From assembly GCA_000499405.2 (NCBI GenBank), contig HG738138.1, positions 23,093,097-23,157,096 on the forward strand: a stretch of DNA of 64,000 nt. Direction: 5' to 3'. The notes under the pieces are model-generated. The model searched no databases. It saw only the letters and a program-made list of their open reading frames with translations, and was not told the origin of the DNA. This DNA is from Onchocerca volvulus. Taxonomy: Eukaryota; Nematoda; Chromadorea; Rhabditida; Onchocercidae. How positions within the stretch are numbered: position 1 is the stretch's first letter; every line of letters starts with the position of its first letter. Shown piece by piece: positions 1 through 12,100 of this stretch. A program made the position numbers and the translations under genes.

Positions 1-2015
1 GATTTTATTATTTGTACAGCTGCTGTTGTGAACAGATTGCTTGGAAAATTTAAAATGGAATAACAAAGTCTTCAAAAAAGGTATTTGTAGTGATTCCTAT
101 TAATGAAACTTTCGAAATAATCACAATGAGCATTTGATAATATGAATGAAATGGATAATTCTGCATTCTGACGTAATGACGTAATACGTGATACGCCCAT
201 CAAGTCAGAAGTTTTCACTTCAAAACGCAGCATAAATTAGAAGAATAATTATTTTTTGTTTTTTCTTTTATCGCGAAATAACGTGAAAAACTTTTTTTTG
301 AAAACTTCACATATTTTTAACTCTCACATGCAATAAATTTAATCGTTAAAATTTGATCCTTTCATTTTACTTTTATATCAAATATGATAATTTCTATCCG
401 TTAGTAATACTTTTCCTTTATTACATATGAAATAACTGCTCACTTTCTATTCCATTTTAGCGTATTTAATAAGAATTTATTAAATTTTATGATTTTTGTG
501 GATGATTTCTTTTTCGTTAAAATTTGTACAATTCTATTATTTTCAAACCACGAAGATAAATCTTGCCCAGATGATAGTTATCATATCTAAGAAACTGCTT
601 ATATTCCATCCATTTAAAGCAACAATTTCTTGGCCAAGTATTCAATTTGTTATGGCTTTGGCTCTTTGAAAATCAATATTTTGAGTCTTTTATTTATTTT
701 TTTTTCGTTACGAATTCATGTACAAACTTTATTAAGATTGTGGAAATGACCTGATAATTGCAGGATTTAGTGATCACTAAAATCCCACAACAACGACTGT
801 TTTACTTAAAATAGAACAGATCCTGAGATATTACAATTCGTTAAATTGTTTTCAAACTTACAGTAGAGATAACTAAACATAGGTAATAGAGTATAAGTGA
901 TTTCTAAAGTACAGGTAATTTCTTTTGAAGTCAATCTTAATTTGGATTACGACAAAGTAAACTTTGAAAGTTTAATTTTCTTTGCGAATTTACAATTTTG
1001 AGCTTTTTTGAGAAATTTTGATTATTGATTACTTCGTTTGCTTTGTTTGAATGATCGAATCAGTCATATGGTTGTATTTCTGCTGAAACTTTAATTAAAA
1101 TTATGGTATTAATAAAAATTATTCAAAATTATGGCATTAACGAAAATGAATGTCAGAGTTAATCGATAATTTTTTCGTAACTGAATAATTTTAAAATTAT
1201 AGGCTTTTATAGCTATATTTCATGATCAATTTATGATTTTATTTTACGAATTGAACACTATTTCAGTATTATTACAATGCAGTAAAAACAATTTATTCCT
1301 GGTGATCTGATAAACAATTCAAAATAGTCTAATTACAGTTTGATTAATATTTGTCTCATAGCTGTCATAGCTATTCTTTAAAATTTTTTAAATTTATAAA
1401 CTAATACTTTAAATTTGCTTTGTTGCATTAGCGCTTTCAAAATAATCGTATTAATCAAAATGGTGAACATTTTTCTCCATAATTTTAAATAATTGAAGAA
1501 TTATAAATGAAGAAGAAAATGATTAAAACAATATAAACTACGAAAATAGTAGATGCAAAACTTATAATTTACATTTTTAAATCTTACTTTTGATTTTTTA
1601 AAAGTTATATAAATTCAGTTTTCTTCTGTTGAATGAAATGAATGATTATCTATAATCTACTGCAATTATTACTATCGTCATGAAAAAAATACCAATTATG
1701 TTTAAATCATTTCGACAAGAATTTCACTTGCAAAAACATTATTCATGAATTGCCTCAAAGAAATAGTATTTTCAATGGTTACGAATGAATTGATAATATA
1801 AGAATGCAAAAAATTTAACTCCTTTTATAATAGCGTAGAAAAGAATTTAGTCATTCAAAAGTTTAAGTCCATTCAAACAATAATATTGCGAATATGAATG
1901 TGCAATAACAAATGACTTTAATTGTGCATAAATATTGATAATTCAAAAATATATATTTAAATATTGATAATATGAAGCATAATGATATGTAAGACATAAA
2001 AGATACGTTTGCAAG

Positions 2016-2018
<3 letters not shown>

Positions 2019-2068
<50 letters not shown>
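2019..2068. repeat. (AT)n microsatellite
   Basis: About 25 uninterrupted AT dinucleotides, read directly. Likely polymorphic in length. Confidence 0.95.
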
Positions 2069-2070
<2 letters not shown>

Positions 2071-2671
2071 ATACTTGACTTATTGCAATTAATTTATGTA
2101 AAAGTTTAATTTCTACACTGCAATTAATTTTTATAAAAATTAAATTTTTACTGCTAAAATAATTGTTCTGTTCACACCGATTCTTTCCTTATTTGACCTA
2201 CATGAGGGTTAAACTACAGCTTTTTAAGCATATTTTTCCTGAAAATCATATACTTTCAAATTTTTTTCTAAACTATAAAATTGCAGAATCTGAATTTAAT
2301 TAGGATGATCAATAAGATGAAAGTTTGGGACAAAACTATGTCGTAGTGGTGAAGGTTCGAATTTTCAAAGGACGAGTTTTATTTCAGTGTTGGTGCATGT
2401 GAATGTGTGCGTGCGTGGGTGTGCGGGTTTCTTGCAGGTTTGTGCACTTTTACCTGCGAAACAAGAAGTTAGCATTACGCGATTGGTGGGATTGTTATGG
2501 TTCTGTTTGTAATTTCATATATATTTGATGAATTGCAAAACATTTGAGAAAATTTTATATTTCCAACTTGGCGAAACTTATTTCTTCCATCGTAACGACA
2601 GCAATTATCGATGTCATATATCGACTTCAAAAGCTGATCATTCTGTTTAAATGGAATTTGCAAATTGCTCT

Positions 2672-2745
2672 GTTATTTCTTCCTTCACAATCTTCAGATT
2701 CATTGATCATAACTTGTTTTAAATGAATTCTCTTTTTATCATACT
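2672..2745 (+). repeat. Diverged direct repeat, copy 1
   Basis: About 75 bp beginning GTTATTTCTTCCTTC and running through ATTCATTGATCATAAC to a TTTTTATCATA end. It matches 3391-3465 with scattered substitutions. The two copies are about 720 bp apart in the same orientation. Origin unknown; could be an old transposon remnant or a local duplication. Confidence 0.6.
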
Positions 2746-3390
2746 GATAATAACAGCGTTCTATTCATGTCTTTCCTTTCCCAAAGAATTCTCTGTTCTT
2801 ATAATTATCAATTCAAATCATACTAATGATCAAATTTCATCTTGCCTTACACTGCCAAAGAAGTTGCATTACGCTAAAGACATATGATGCAAATAATTCA
2901 AATGAATTGGCTGAAAAATATACATATGCGGAAATATTCATCCACTTATCGACCGAAAATCTCCGTGTAAAACTGTTAAACAATGTTATTGAAGATCTGA
3001 AATCTAAAACACAAATTTCCTATTTACGTTAATTGTCCCTTTCTGCGAACAGTAACCCATGTAATTTTTCAAAATTAAATTTGTTTATTATTCTTAATTA
3101 ATTTATAATAAATTATTCTGAACTGAGATAATAATAAACAAAATATATTTTGAATGTTTTTTTTCCTGCAGAAAGAAAAAGTTTTCAGTTCTGGATATAA
3201 AATGTTTTATAACACTACTATTATCATCACTATTACTATTTTCTCAATCTTTGTAGCATTATTTCTTGCTATCATACCATTATTTTCTTTATATCATTGT
3301 TTCTTTAACTAAAATACTCTTGATTCTATTGTTATTTGCCATAAAAAGATATTTCATAATAATCTTAGCCATATTTCAACAAATTACAGT

Positions 3391-3465
3391 GTTATTTCTT
3401 TCTTTTTAATCTTCAAATTCATTGATTATAACTCTCTTTGAACGAATTCTTTTTTTTATCATAAT
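3391..3465 (+). repeat. Diverged direct repeat, copy 2
   Basis: Second copy of the repeat at 2672-2745, beginning GTTATTTCTTTC and ending TTTTTATCATAATT. Confidence 0.6.
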
Positions 3466-4183
3466 TCCTCAGCTATATGATTTCAGAAAAAAAAAATTAA
3501 TTTTTTTTTTTTAATTATTTTGTAATGCCGAATAATTTAAATTTTAGGAATTACTTTTGTAAAATTTCCACGTTTTCTCCTCAGCTCTTGAATTTTTATT
3601 GTATGAAAACTTTTTACGGATATATTATAGTCACACACAGGTACGATGAAAGTAAAACGGAATCCATTTAAGAAATTGTTGCAAATTTTATGAACAATCA
3701 AGAAGGAAAGAAAGAAAGTGGAATTTTTGCAGTAAAAACCATAAAAACCCTTTTGGTCTAATTTCTCATTGCTGATGGTTTAATACTTTAAAAGACTTTT
3801 TATAATTTACGAGGCGATTGCTTTCCTATTTATTCAGTTCCATTTTTTCGATGATTTCAAAATTTTTGATGGCAATTTTTATCGTTTTTTTTTAGTTTTT
3901 TTTATTTTATATTGGTTTTTAATTCGAATTCCAATTGAAATTTTTTTTTTTTTTAGGCATACTAGGAGCTAGATTTTTGTATGTATCGAAAATGTGCGGG
4001 ATGATGATTCATTATGCTCATTTTCTTTGACATCTCTTATAACAAGCTGGTTACACTTTTCCATTATCTTTTTTTCTTTTTTTTTTTTCACCTTCTACGC
4101 TTCATCAGAATTGTTGGGACATTTAATTACAGTACTTAAAATTCATTTCTAAATTCGCCTCCTGTAATTGGAGTTACTATAAA

Positions 4184-4487
4184 ATGGATGTTGTTGAAAA
4201 AAGTTTGGCAGGAATTGGTTAATGAATGAATTACAAGCCAGAAAGGAGGAATTTTTGAGTTTTTTTTTTTTTAATGATTTAAATCTTTCCTGGATATTCT
4301 TCGTTTGATTTTTTTAGGTATAACTTCCCAAAGCTCTTCTTATATATCCTCTTCAATCAGTAATTTTACCGGTGACAGCACTTCATTTATCTCTGACAAC
4401 ATTTCTAAGCCAAAACTTTGGCGCATGAAAAGATATGCTGTCATACACAAAGTAAAAAAACTGATTTACATGTCTTCTGATAATTAA
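4184..4487 (+). CDS. Possible two-exon small protein, unrecognised
   Basis: I do not recognise this gene. A 34-nt exon (ATG at 4184, through 4217) ends in a GTTAAT donor. A 100-bp intron with a poly-T acceptor (TTTTTTTAG) is followed by a 170-nt exon, 4318-4487, ending in TAA. The phases join correctly and give 67 residues. The protein has a Ser/Thr-rich middle (about residues 15-41), then a basic segment (KLWRMKRY, IHKVKK) and an acidic-polar tail. There is no signal peptide or membrane helix. The strong acceptor and the varied third codon positions of exon 2 are the only arguments for coding. It could equally be the last exon of a gene with undetected upstream exons, or a chance open frame. 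Confidence 0.25.
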
Positions 4488-5952
4488 TTAATTAAACAGC
4501 TCTTTTTGAGATCTCCATAAATCGCATAACCTAGGTTCGAATAGTCATATTGATATCGATTGTCATTATTTCAGCAGATAAGTGTCTGAACAGGAAAATT
4601 TCTTGACAATAATACTTCTAAAAATAAATTATATATATTTTTTAAGTGTGAAAGCTTTATCAAATTTCTCTATTTTACTAAGATTTTAATGGCATCGAGC
4701 GAAGGAGACAAAATTTTCACTTAAAATACTGATCTGTTTCGCAATTTATTTCGCACTTCCAAAACAATCACAGTTTAGCATTTCCGAAATAATTACGCAT
4801 GCATTACATTTATGATCACTGGTATAAATAAAAAGAGATATAAAATAAACTTGAAATTGGAATCATAAAGTTTTTAATATGAAAAATTGAAAAAATTCAA
4901 GTATTGATTTAGAGATTAAAAAAAATTTGAGTCACTGCTACTTAGTTATGAAATTTTTTCTTATTTCAGGAATTCAGGTAAACAGTCAATATACAGGTCC
5001 ATTACCTCAGAAATCGCACATAGTTCTAAACAAGTTTTCTTTTAGTTTACCATTTTATTATTTCCTGAACTTGTTTTCCATTACTCTGCTTTACCTTTTA
5101 TTTCTCTCAAATTACATGTCGTTTCGACATATTTTCGAATAGATAAAATAAGGGTTTTTTTTTTCAAATATTTTGTATTTATTCTGATTTTTAATAATGA
5201 TTTTGTATATGTGTATGAATTATTTATGGGTATATTTAATGGATTTTACTAAATATTTACTATTTATTTTGATTTTTAGTAAATGAAATGGAGGCATCGA
5301 TGGTATTTCACTTTAGTTTTTCTTAACAAAAATTGAAATAACTGATATATATTTAATGATCTATGTATAGATGATATTTTTTGGTTTTTAAAAGTATTGC
5401 TTTAGCATTATATGAGATGATAAAAAAGTTAATGCAAATAATATACCTATAACTTGGTTATCGTATTTCTCTTTCCAGTCTATCTCTGTCGTATATAAGT
5501 TAAGTACAATATCAATGGATCAGTTGAACCAATCTATACTTTACGCAGATCAAACTTATTATACCTCACCAAATGATATCGATTATAATGATCGTGCTAT
5601 ATGAAAATAAAAAGTTTGCAAATAATGGACTGATTTATAGAATAAGTCATACTGTGAATTTGTTTTTAACTATCACATTTTTTCACTACGTTAATCTTAA
5701 AATTGAATGCTTTTAAAAGGTGAACTGTTCCAATTTTCAGTCATTGTGTCGGTTTTCATTAAGAAAATTGCAGAATAATTTTCAATATCATCAATGATTC
5801 TTGATCTCTCTGTTCTCGTTCTTTCTTTTTTTTTTTTTTTTGGGGGGGGGGGGAATATTTCACTTCAGAAGAAATTTGCCTGCGAAAACTTATGTATGCT
5901 CCCCTACTTATAGCATTCATTATCTATTATTAAGACATCAATTTTTTTTTCA
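4488..5952. other. Intergenic, upstream of the CHP1-like gene
   Basis: No coding signal that I can support. The only notable structure is the T/G homopolymer pair near 5826-5853. The promoter of the following gene presumably lies here, but no core element is identifiable. Confidence 0.55.
5826..5853. repeat. Poly-T followed by 12-G run
   Basis: A run of T's passes directly into 12 consecutive G's (5842-5853). G-runs of this size are rare in such AT-rich DNA. They can form quadruplexes and are prone to length change. Confidence 0.9.
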
Positions 5953-5953
5953 G
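5942..5953 (+). other. Candidate 5' UTR / trans-splice acceptor of CHP1-like gene
   Basis: A T-run ending in CAG lies 80 nt upstream of the ATG at 6034. Nematode mRNAs commonly receive a spliced leader at such a site. A cis-spliced leader exon is the alternative. Confidence 0.4.
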
Positions 5954-6033
5954 TAAAAAAGATTGTGTATTTGTTTACTTTATGCGTTTATGTCTACAAC
6001 AGTTGGATCAATCAAAAGATTTCTTTGATCAGT

Positions 6034-9007
6034 ATGGGAAATAGCAGCTCATTGATGTTGCAGGAAGATGAAATTCAAGCGATCTCATCGGAGACTGGAT
6101 GTGAGCATCATTAAATTTTTTTAAAATTTACTTCTTTTTTTGAAGCTCAACAATTTGGAAACTTAGCATTATAGTGAATGCTTTCTAATCTTTTTACATA
6201 GCACTGTTATATGTTCCAGAACTTTGCAGACTTTTCTTTCATGCCCCATTTGGAGATTATAGCTTGGGATGGTGGACCCATCTGGAGCAATCAAAGTATT
6301 ATGTTTTTGTGTAACAGAGACTTATGTTACAACTAAGCACCAGTATTTTTTAAAAAGGATGCCAATTGTTTAACATTTCACTATAATTTATCCACTATAC
6401 AATTGCCAGTGGAACGAAAAACAATATTTTAGGAAAAAGAAGTAGAATTCATGCGAGTAAATTGTATATACGTTTTTAAAAATTCTATTTATTTAATAAT
6501 TAGCCACCATTAGCAATTAATATTCGCAGTTTCACTAAACTCGTTTATTTCAGTTTCGCGAAATCAAATTGTTCGATTGTACAGTCGGTTTTTATCACTC
6601 GATAAACAAGGTTAGTGCAAACAAATTTTCTTTCAAACCAAATTTCAATTGTAAATATCTTTCTGTCTGTAGGGTACATTATCTGGTGACAAATCCTTTC
6701 ACAATTATACTAGGAAGTAGTAGATAGCTTATTCGAGCAATGCACTTCTATATAATCCAGAATCCAAGAAAAAGTAATTATATCAAGGAATAGCCATTTT
6801 TAAGTATTTTTATAGTCATACATATCACAGTGCTGGATTTCATTCTACCTACAACATATCTAGTTATTCAACATATAAGTTGGTTGAATATAAAATCGAC
6901 TTATATGTTGAATCATAGGAGTAAAATTATTTATTCAGCAATTGATTAAAGGTCGTGGATACTTGGATCGTGATGATTTCTTACGGATTCCCGAACTTGC
7001 AGTCAATCCACTTGGTGATCGCATTGTTGATGCTTTTTTTACTGAAACGTAATTAATTTCATTAGTTTCCGATTCATTTTTTATGTATTTATTTTCATAG
7101 TTCTAAATTAAAAAATGCATTTATTCATAACATGCTTAAACGTCTATAAATGGTTAATAAAAACTAATATGTGTTTTAGAGAGGATCTGGGACAAAAGAT
7201 TAATTTCCGAGAATTCATAAGAGTACTGGCGCACTTCAGGCCAATAAGCAAAGAAAAAAAAAATATTCTGAATAGCAGAGAAGAGAAATTGAAATGTAAG
7301 CAATTTAATGTTAAATTAAATGTTCGTTATTTCTACATCCAGTAGATTAGATACTGATTCAAGCTCTTACTATTTGGATTATGATGAGTGAGGTCATCAT
7401 CATGCTTTACTTGTATAGTTAACCGTGCATTAGATTCAGAATTTAAATCTTTAATATGCAGATCTGAATTAGATTTTTGATATGCAGATCCTAAAACTAA
7501 AGAATGATTAAGCAATGCATTCGATATACTCTTCCTATTTATGTATCCAGATGAAATCTTAGTATTATATGGTGCACCTATATCAGATGTCTCATTTGAT
7601 AATTGGACGTAATAGATTCATGATATTTTGCAAACTGATATATTTATATAGTTTATGAAAATTATTTATAGTTGCATTTTCAATGTACGACTTGAATAAG
7701 AATGGTTTTATTACAAGAGATGAATTCAAAGTGATCCTGAATATGATGGTTGGTGCAAATATAACTGCTGAACAAGTATGTTTTTAATGAAATTGCAGAA
7801 TTATGCTGATTTTATATATGCGTAAAGCAAGCTTGTTTTGCTAAGGAATTTTTTTTGATAATAGTTGACGGTATGATTTTCCGAAAATTATTTTGATGAT
7901 TTGGAATTTATTTTTTTATTGAGTCATTCGAAAGATAAAGTAGTAAAATCAATTGAAAATAGATAAAAAATTTCCAGGCCAAATGATCCTCTTAAAATTA
8001 ATGCTGGACTAATGACTTCATCAGGCATTGTTCAGTGGAATTTATTTTTTTTATTGAGCCACTCGAAAGATAAAGCAGTGAAATCACTTAAAACAGACAA
8101 AAAATTTCCAGACCAAATGATGCTCTTAAAATTAATGCTGGAGTAATAACTTCGTCAGGCATTGTTCAAAAAAATTGTTTGATTATTAATTTATATATTA
8201 ATTTGAAAATATGTTTTTGAGAGAGCTAATATTTCATAACGAATTATCTGTAGTTGATTTCAGCTAGAAAGCATTGCCGATCGGACAATATCTGAAGCTG
8301 ATATTGACAACGATGGGAAAATTTCATTCGATGAATTTTGCCGGGTGAGTTCTGCTCCTTTCTATTCGAAAAAATTCACTGAATTGAATATGAAATAGCC
8401 GAAAAAAAAAAGATCCTCCGAATGCGAGAAAATATGCTATATTTTGTGAAATTTTATTGTTGAATTTATATGTGTATATTCATACTTTATTATCTTCTAT
8501 CCGTGGAAGCTAGAACTAAAAATATAATTGGGTATATTTATTCTCAACATCCGGATCTTTGCAAATATACCTACTGATCTAATATTTTTACAGGTCCCTA
8601 TTTTCACGGTAACTGTGTAAAAGTAATTTTGAGTATTTTATGTGTTTTAGAAATAGTTTTCTCGCTGAGATTTCAGAAAATTGTAAGACCCGAGAGCACA
8701 TATAAGATTTTGTTTATTGAATTTTTTGGTATTTTTTGTCTTTTTTTCCTTTCTCCACTTTCTTCCAGCCATTTATTAAAAAAAAAAAAAAAAGGAAAAA
8801 AAACCTTTGCTGTTATTTTCCCGTTCTTTATCGTATTTCTCGCTTTTTGTTTTAAAATTTTTTTTATATTTTCGTCATAAAAATCATGATTTGAAGGAAC
8901 GTTATGGATGATAAGTTATATACAAAAAAAAATGTAAAATAGCTGAATTGCAGGCAATGGAGAAGACTGACATTGAGCAAAAAATGTCAATTCGATTTTT
9001 GAATTAG
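6034..9007 (+). CDS. pbo-1: Calcineurin B homologous protein (CHP1/p22 type)
   Basis: EF-hand cofactor of plasma-membrane Na+/H+ exchangers. The C. elegans member PBO-1 acts in intestinal proton signalling. Seven exons by eye: 6034-6100, 6554-6610, 6952-7048, 7180-7295, 7672-7775, 8264-8344, 8954-9007. They give 191 residues; vertebrate CHP1 has about 195. The start MGNSSS fits N-myristoylation at Gly2, typical of the family. RIPELAVNPLGDRIV and VLAHFRPI (about residues 59-96) are family hallmarks. EF-hands 1 and 2 lack canonical Ca2+ ligands. EF3 (loop D119-E130, DLNKNGFITRDE) and EF4 (D160-E171, DIDNDGKISFDE) are intact. The end, EQKMSIRFLN, matches the CHP tail. All introns are GT-AG. Intron 5 holds a 134-bp tandem duplication, and intron 2 holds a 15-bp perfect hairpin. 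Family assignment is firm. The symbol assumes one-to-one orthology, which I cannot test. Confidence 0.92.
6866..6913. repeat. Perfect 15-bp inverted repeat in CHP1 intron 2
   Basis: ATTCAACATATAAGT (6866-6880) pairs exactly with ACTTATATGTTGAAT (6899-6913) across an 18-nt spacer. The intronic RNA could form a stable hairpin. The acceptor used by exon 3 is 38 nt downstream. Confidence 0.8.
7903..8170 (+). repeat. 134-bp tandem duplication in CHP1 intron 5
   Basis: Two adjacent copies start at 7903 and 8037, both beginning GGAATTTATTTTTT and ending GGCATTGTTCA (8034 and 8168). They differ at about a dozen positions, so the duplication is not recent. Each copy contains a TTTCCAG that could be read as a cryptic acceptor. 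Confidence 0.9.
8432..8530 (+). repeat. Diverged repeat flanking last CHP1 exon, copy 1
   Basis: The segment TATGCTATATTTTG through GAAGCTAGAACTAAAA lies in intron 6. It resembles 9053-9152 downstream of the stop codon. Shared blocks include TATATTCATACTTTAT and TAGAACTAAAA. Confidence 0.6.
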
Positions 9008-9052
9008 AAGTGACTTATTAAACTGTGGATCGATCATTGTTGGTTTTATTCA

Positions 9053-9152
9053 GTATGCTGTATTTTTCCTTATGTTGTGAAATCTTATTGGTGAATTTAT
9101 TTGTATATATTCATACTTTATCATCTGTCTGTGAAAGTTAGAACTAAAAGTT
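9053..9152 (+). repeat. Diverged repeat flanking last CHP1 exon, copy 2
   Basis: Counterpart of 8432-8530, placed just 3' of the CHP1-like stop codon and so probably within its 3' UTR or the DNA just beyond. Confidence 0.6.
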
Positions 9153-12100
9153 AGCGTATATAATTGTTATAAAAAGAGAGAGAGAGATATGTGATGTGTG
9201 GAGCGAATCTGGCATTATGTATCAGTTCAGTAGCATTGAAAACATCTTATTAATGTTCAAAATCTGATCGATTTAAACGTTTCAAGAATCAAATATGTTA
9301 GATTTGTTTTTTTGCAAGGGTGAAAGAGCAAAAAAAAAAAAAAAAAAGCAAAAGTTGATAAAGTGAGCAAAGAAAGAAGAAATGAAACATTAGCTTGTGA
9401 TTTATTACAATTCGTGTATAAATTTGAGCAATTTGATACATTATATTTTTTGATGCAGTGTTGCTGATTTTTATTCTGTTTTTAAAATTTTAATATCTTT
9501 GTTGTTAATTTGACTGGACTGTCGGAATCTGAATTTTGCTTCTTTGGTTGTGCTCTCCTAGAACTAAAAAATCAGAAAGACGAAAAAGGAACGTGTAAAG
9601 AATCTTTCTCTAAATTTCGGAAAAGTGGGGAACAGAATCAGAAAAATTTTTTCATATTTCTTACAATACATTTCTTTAAATATTCCTGATTACTTTTGAT
9701 ATAATGAAAATTTGATTCTGTCACAGAGAAGCGATTTATATTCATAAAAATATATTATGTTTCTCTCGGAATTGGATCACCCATTCCACTTGAATAGCAG
9801 TATTTCCATCAGTATGAGTGTACTAAGTTATTTCATTCTTTGTATTTTTTATTTATGTTAAATTTGCAAATATCTTTTTCAATTCTGTTGATATGATGAA
9901 TACTAAATAACTCATTGTTGTGACAATAAGTAATATAAAATTAAAGAAACTCTAGTTAAGTGCTTTTATAATTAAGCCTTTTAATATTATACTGCTGGTA
10001 AAAAAAGTGACTGACAACTATTGTATTTATCATTTAAATCAAATAATTGGCATGATTTTGTAAATGGGATATTAAGCTTCTTATCCAAAGTCTTCATGCA
10101 CAATCGCATAATTAGCTGCAAAATCATGTTAATTTTAACGCTAGCGCAGTTCCTAGAGTCGCAGTTTGCTTGCATGTTTTTATTTTGCAAAATACGGTTA
10201 AAAGTATGCAAATATAATATTTCACATCAAGCGTAAGATTCGGTGACATGATTATGTGGATGCTTACATTGAGTGTGATAAGTTATCTTCGTCATGATAA
10301 TACCATCATGACAGCGAGTAGGGGCCAATAGAATGCGAACATTATCACTGTACAAATTTATAGTTTGTAATTTCAAGCGTATTTTGAAGACATTTTTTTG
10401 AAGATGTAGTTTATCCGGGAAAGATTTATGACGGATTTATTCAGGAAGTTGTATATTTTGCTTCTGTGGTAGAGTTCGAACAAATAGCGAATTCGAAATT
10501 TAATTTTTAAGAATTTAGCAATTGAATGAAAATATTATAACAAATATACATGTTATTAAAACAAATATGCATATTATTCAAATAGTTACAGAAGAATTTT
10601 GAAATCTCAATTTCGAGAATATTTAACCTGATTCATTTTAGCTCTTCTAAATAATATGCTAATATCAATTCAACAAAACATGGAAGAAGTAAACAAATGC
10701 GTCTTGCTCAACATGTTTTTATTCACTTCGAGGGATTATTTTTTTTTTTTTTATCACGTCATGGAGCGAAATGTACAGCTGAAAAGTTTTTCTTTTTTGT
10801 TTGATACTCAAAATTTTAGCTGCTGTCAAGTATCTTGGAAAATTCACAAGCGGATAATTGAAAGAAAAAAGTAAAACTGTTGTTGAAAGCAAACAATTAA
10901 AGTAAAATTCAGAAAAAAACGAATCAATAAAAAGAAATTTATTTAGGTGGAAATTTTATAAAAATAACGATGACTATAAGTGAAACATTTCAAGAATTTG
11001 GAAAAACAACTTTGTTATAGAAACTTCTAGACAAAATTTATATTTGTTTATAATAAGCTTCTATTTTATATCTTGTAATACGATTTTTTGATGTTAATTT
11101 TATTTCATCATTATATATAATTAATTTTAATTCATTCAAATTTGAGACCATTATGAAATGGCAGTTATTCTCTGATGGGTTATATTAAATAAAATAAAAC
11201 TATCGATTCTAATAAACGTTCTTATAACGAATCACCTTCTATACATATTAACAGGTAAAGATTATAATGTTTTTATTGTTGGTCAGATTTTATATAGCAA
11301 TATTAATTCTCAAGAAATTTCCAAGAATATTTTTTTATGCTTTCATGGTATTTACAATGTCTTGCTACTTTTCAAGTTGCTCAATTGTAAAAAGAAAAGA
11401 AAATTAATTGAAAAATTGAAGCTTTTGAAAGTTAAATTTCAAATTTAAAGTTTATTTTTTTTTTCAAAAGTTGCTTCAATTTTAAAAACAAAAAATATGG
11501 CAATTATTTGTAAATTATGTTTATTTGTCCTTTCATCAACAAATTGTAAATTTTTGATTATATTCTAGAACTATCAACTGTGCAATGACAGTTTACACTT
11601 AGAAAGATTGAAAAGAGATGGAGAAAAGATGAAGCAATTCGATCATTAATTACTTTGTTTTATTTTTGACTGTAATGCTAGCAATTGGAAGCAAACTCTA
11701 ATTGTAAAATGAATTTTACTCGTTTAATTTTCATTTTGATATCGATTGCTCGGAACATGTCGTTAGTGTCGATCGGTCATCATAGATGTATTATAATCTG
11801 ATTTTGTTTTGATGGAGCAATATTAAATTACCCATCTTTCCTCAAAACATTGCCGAAATTTTCATTCCAACATTCTTTAGTTTTATTTTTGCTTATGAAA
11901 TATAATAGAGAAATTAATTAATGGAAACATCGGATTTAACTGATGGAAATATGGGATCATTTCTATTTGATTCAGATAATTAAACTGTAAGTACTTTTTA
12001 TTGAAATAAGGAAATGTATTGTGAGAAATTAACAGAGATAATAGAGAACGAGGGAAGATCAATATTATTTTTGTGCTTGTAGATTTTAATCTTTTGAGAA

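Larger units (their letters stand above)
1..4183. other. Non-coding stretch, no recognisable gene
   Basis: AT-rich DNA with poly-T/A runs. It contains an (AT)n microsatellite at 2019-2068, a diverged direct repeat (2672-2745 and 3391-3465) and an open frame of 68 codons at 2826-3032 that matches no family I know. I see no splice-linked set of exons here. Confidence 0.6.

Noticed and set aside
4927..5142. 71-codon hydrophobic frame beginning near an in-frame TTTCAG
   Set aside because: It needs a non-ATG start for full length and becomes Phe/Leu-rich low complexity.
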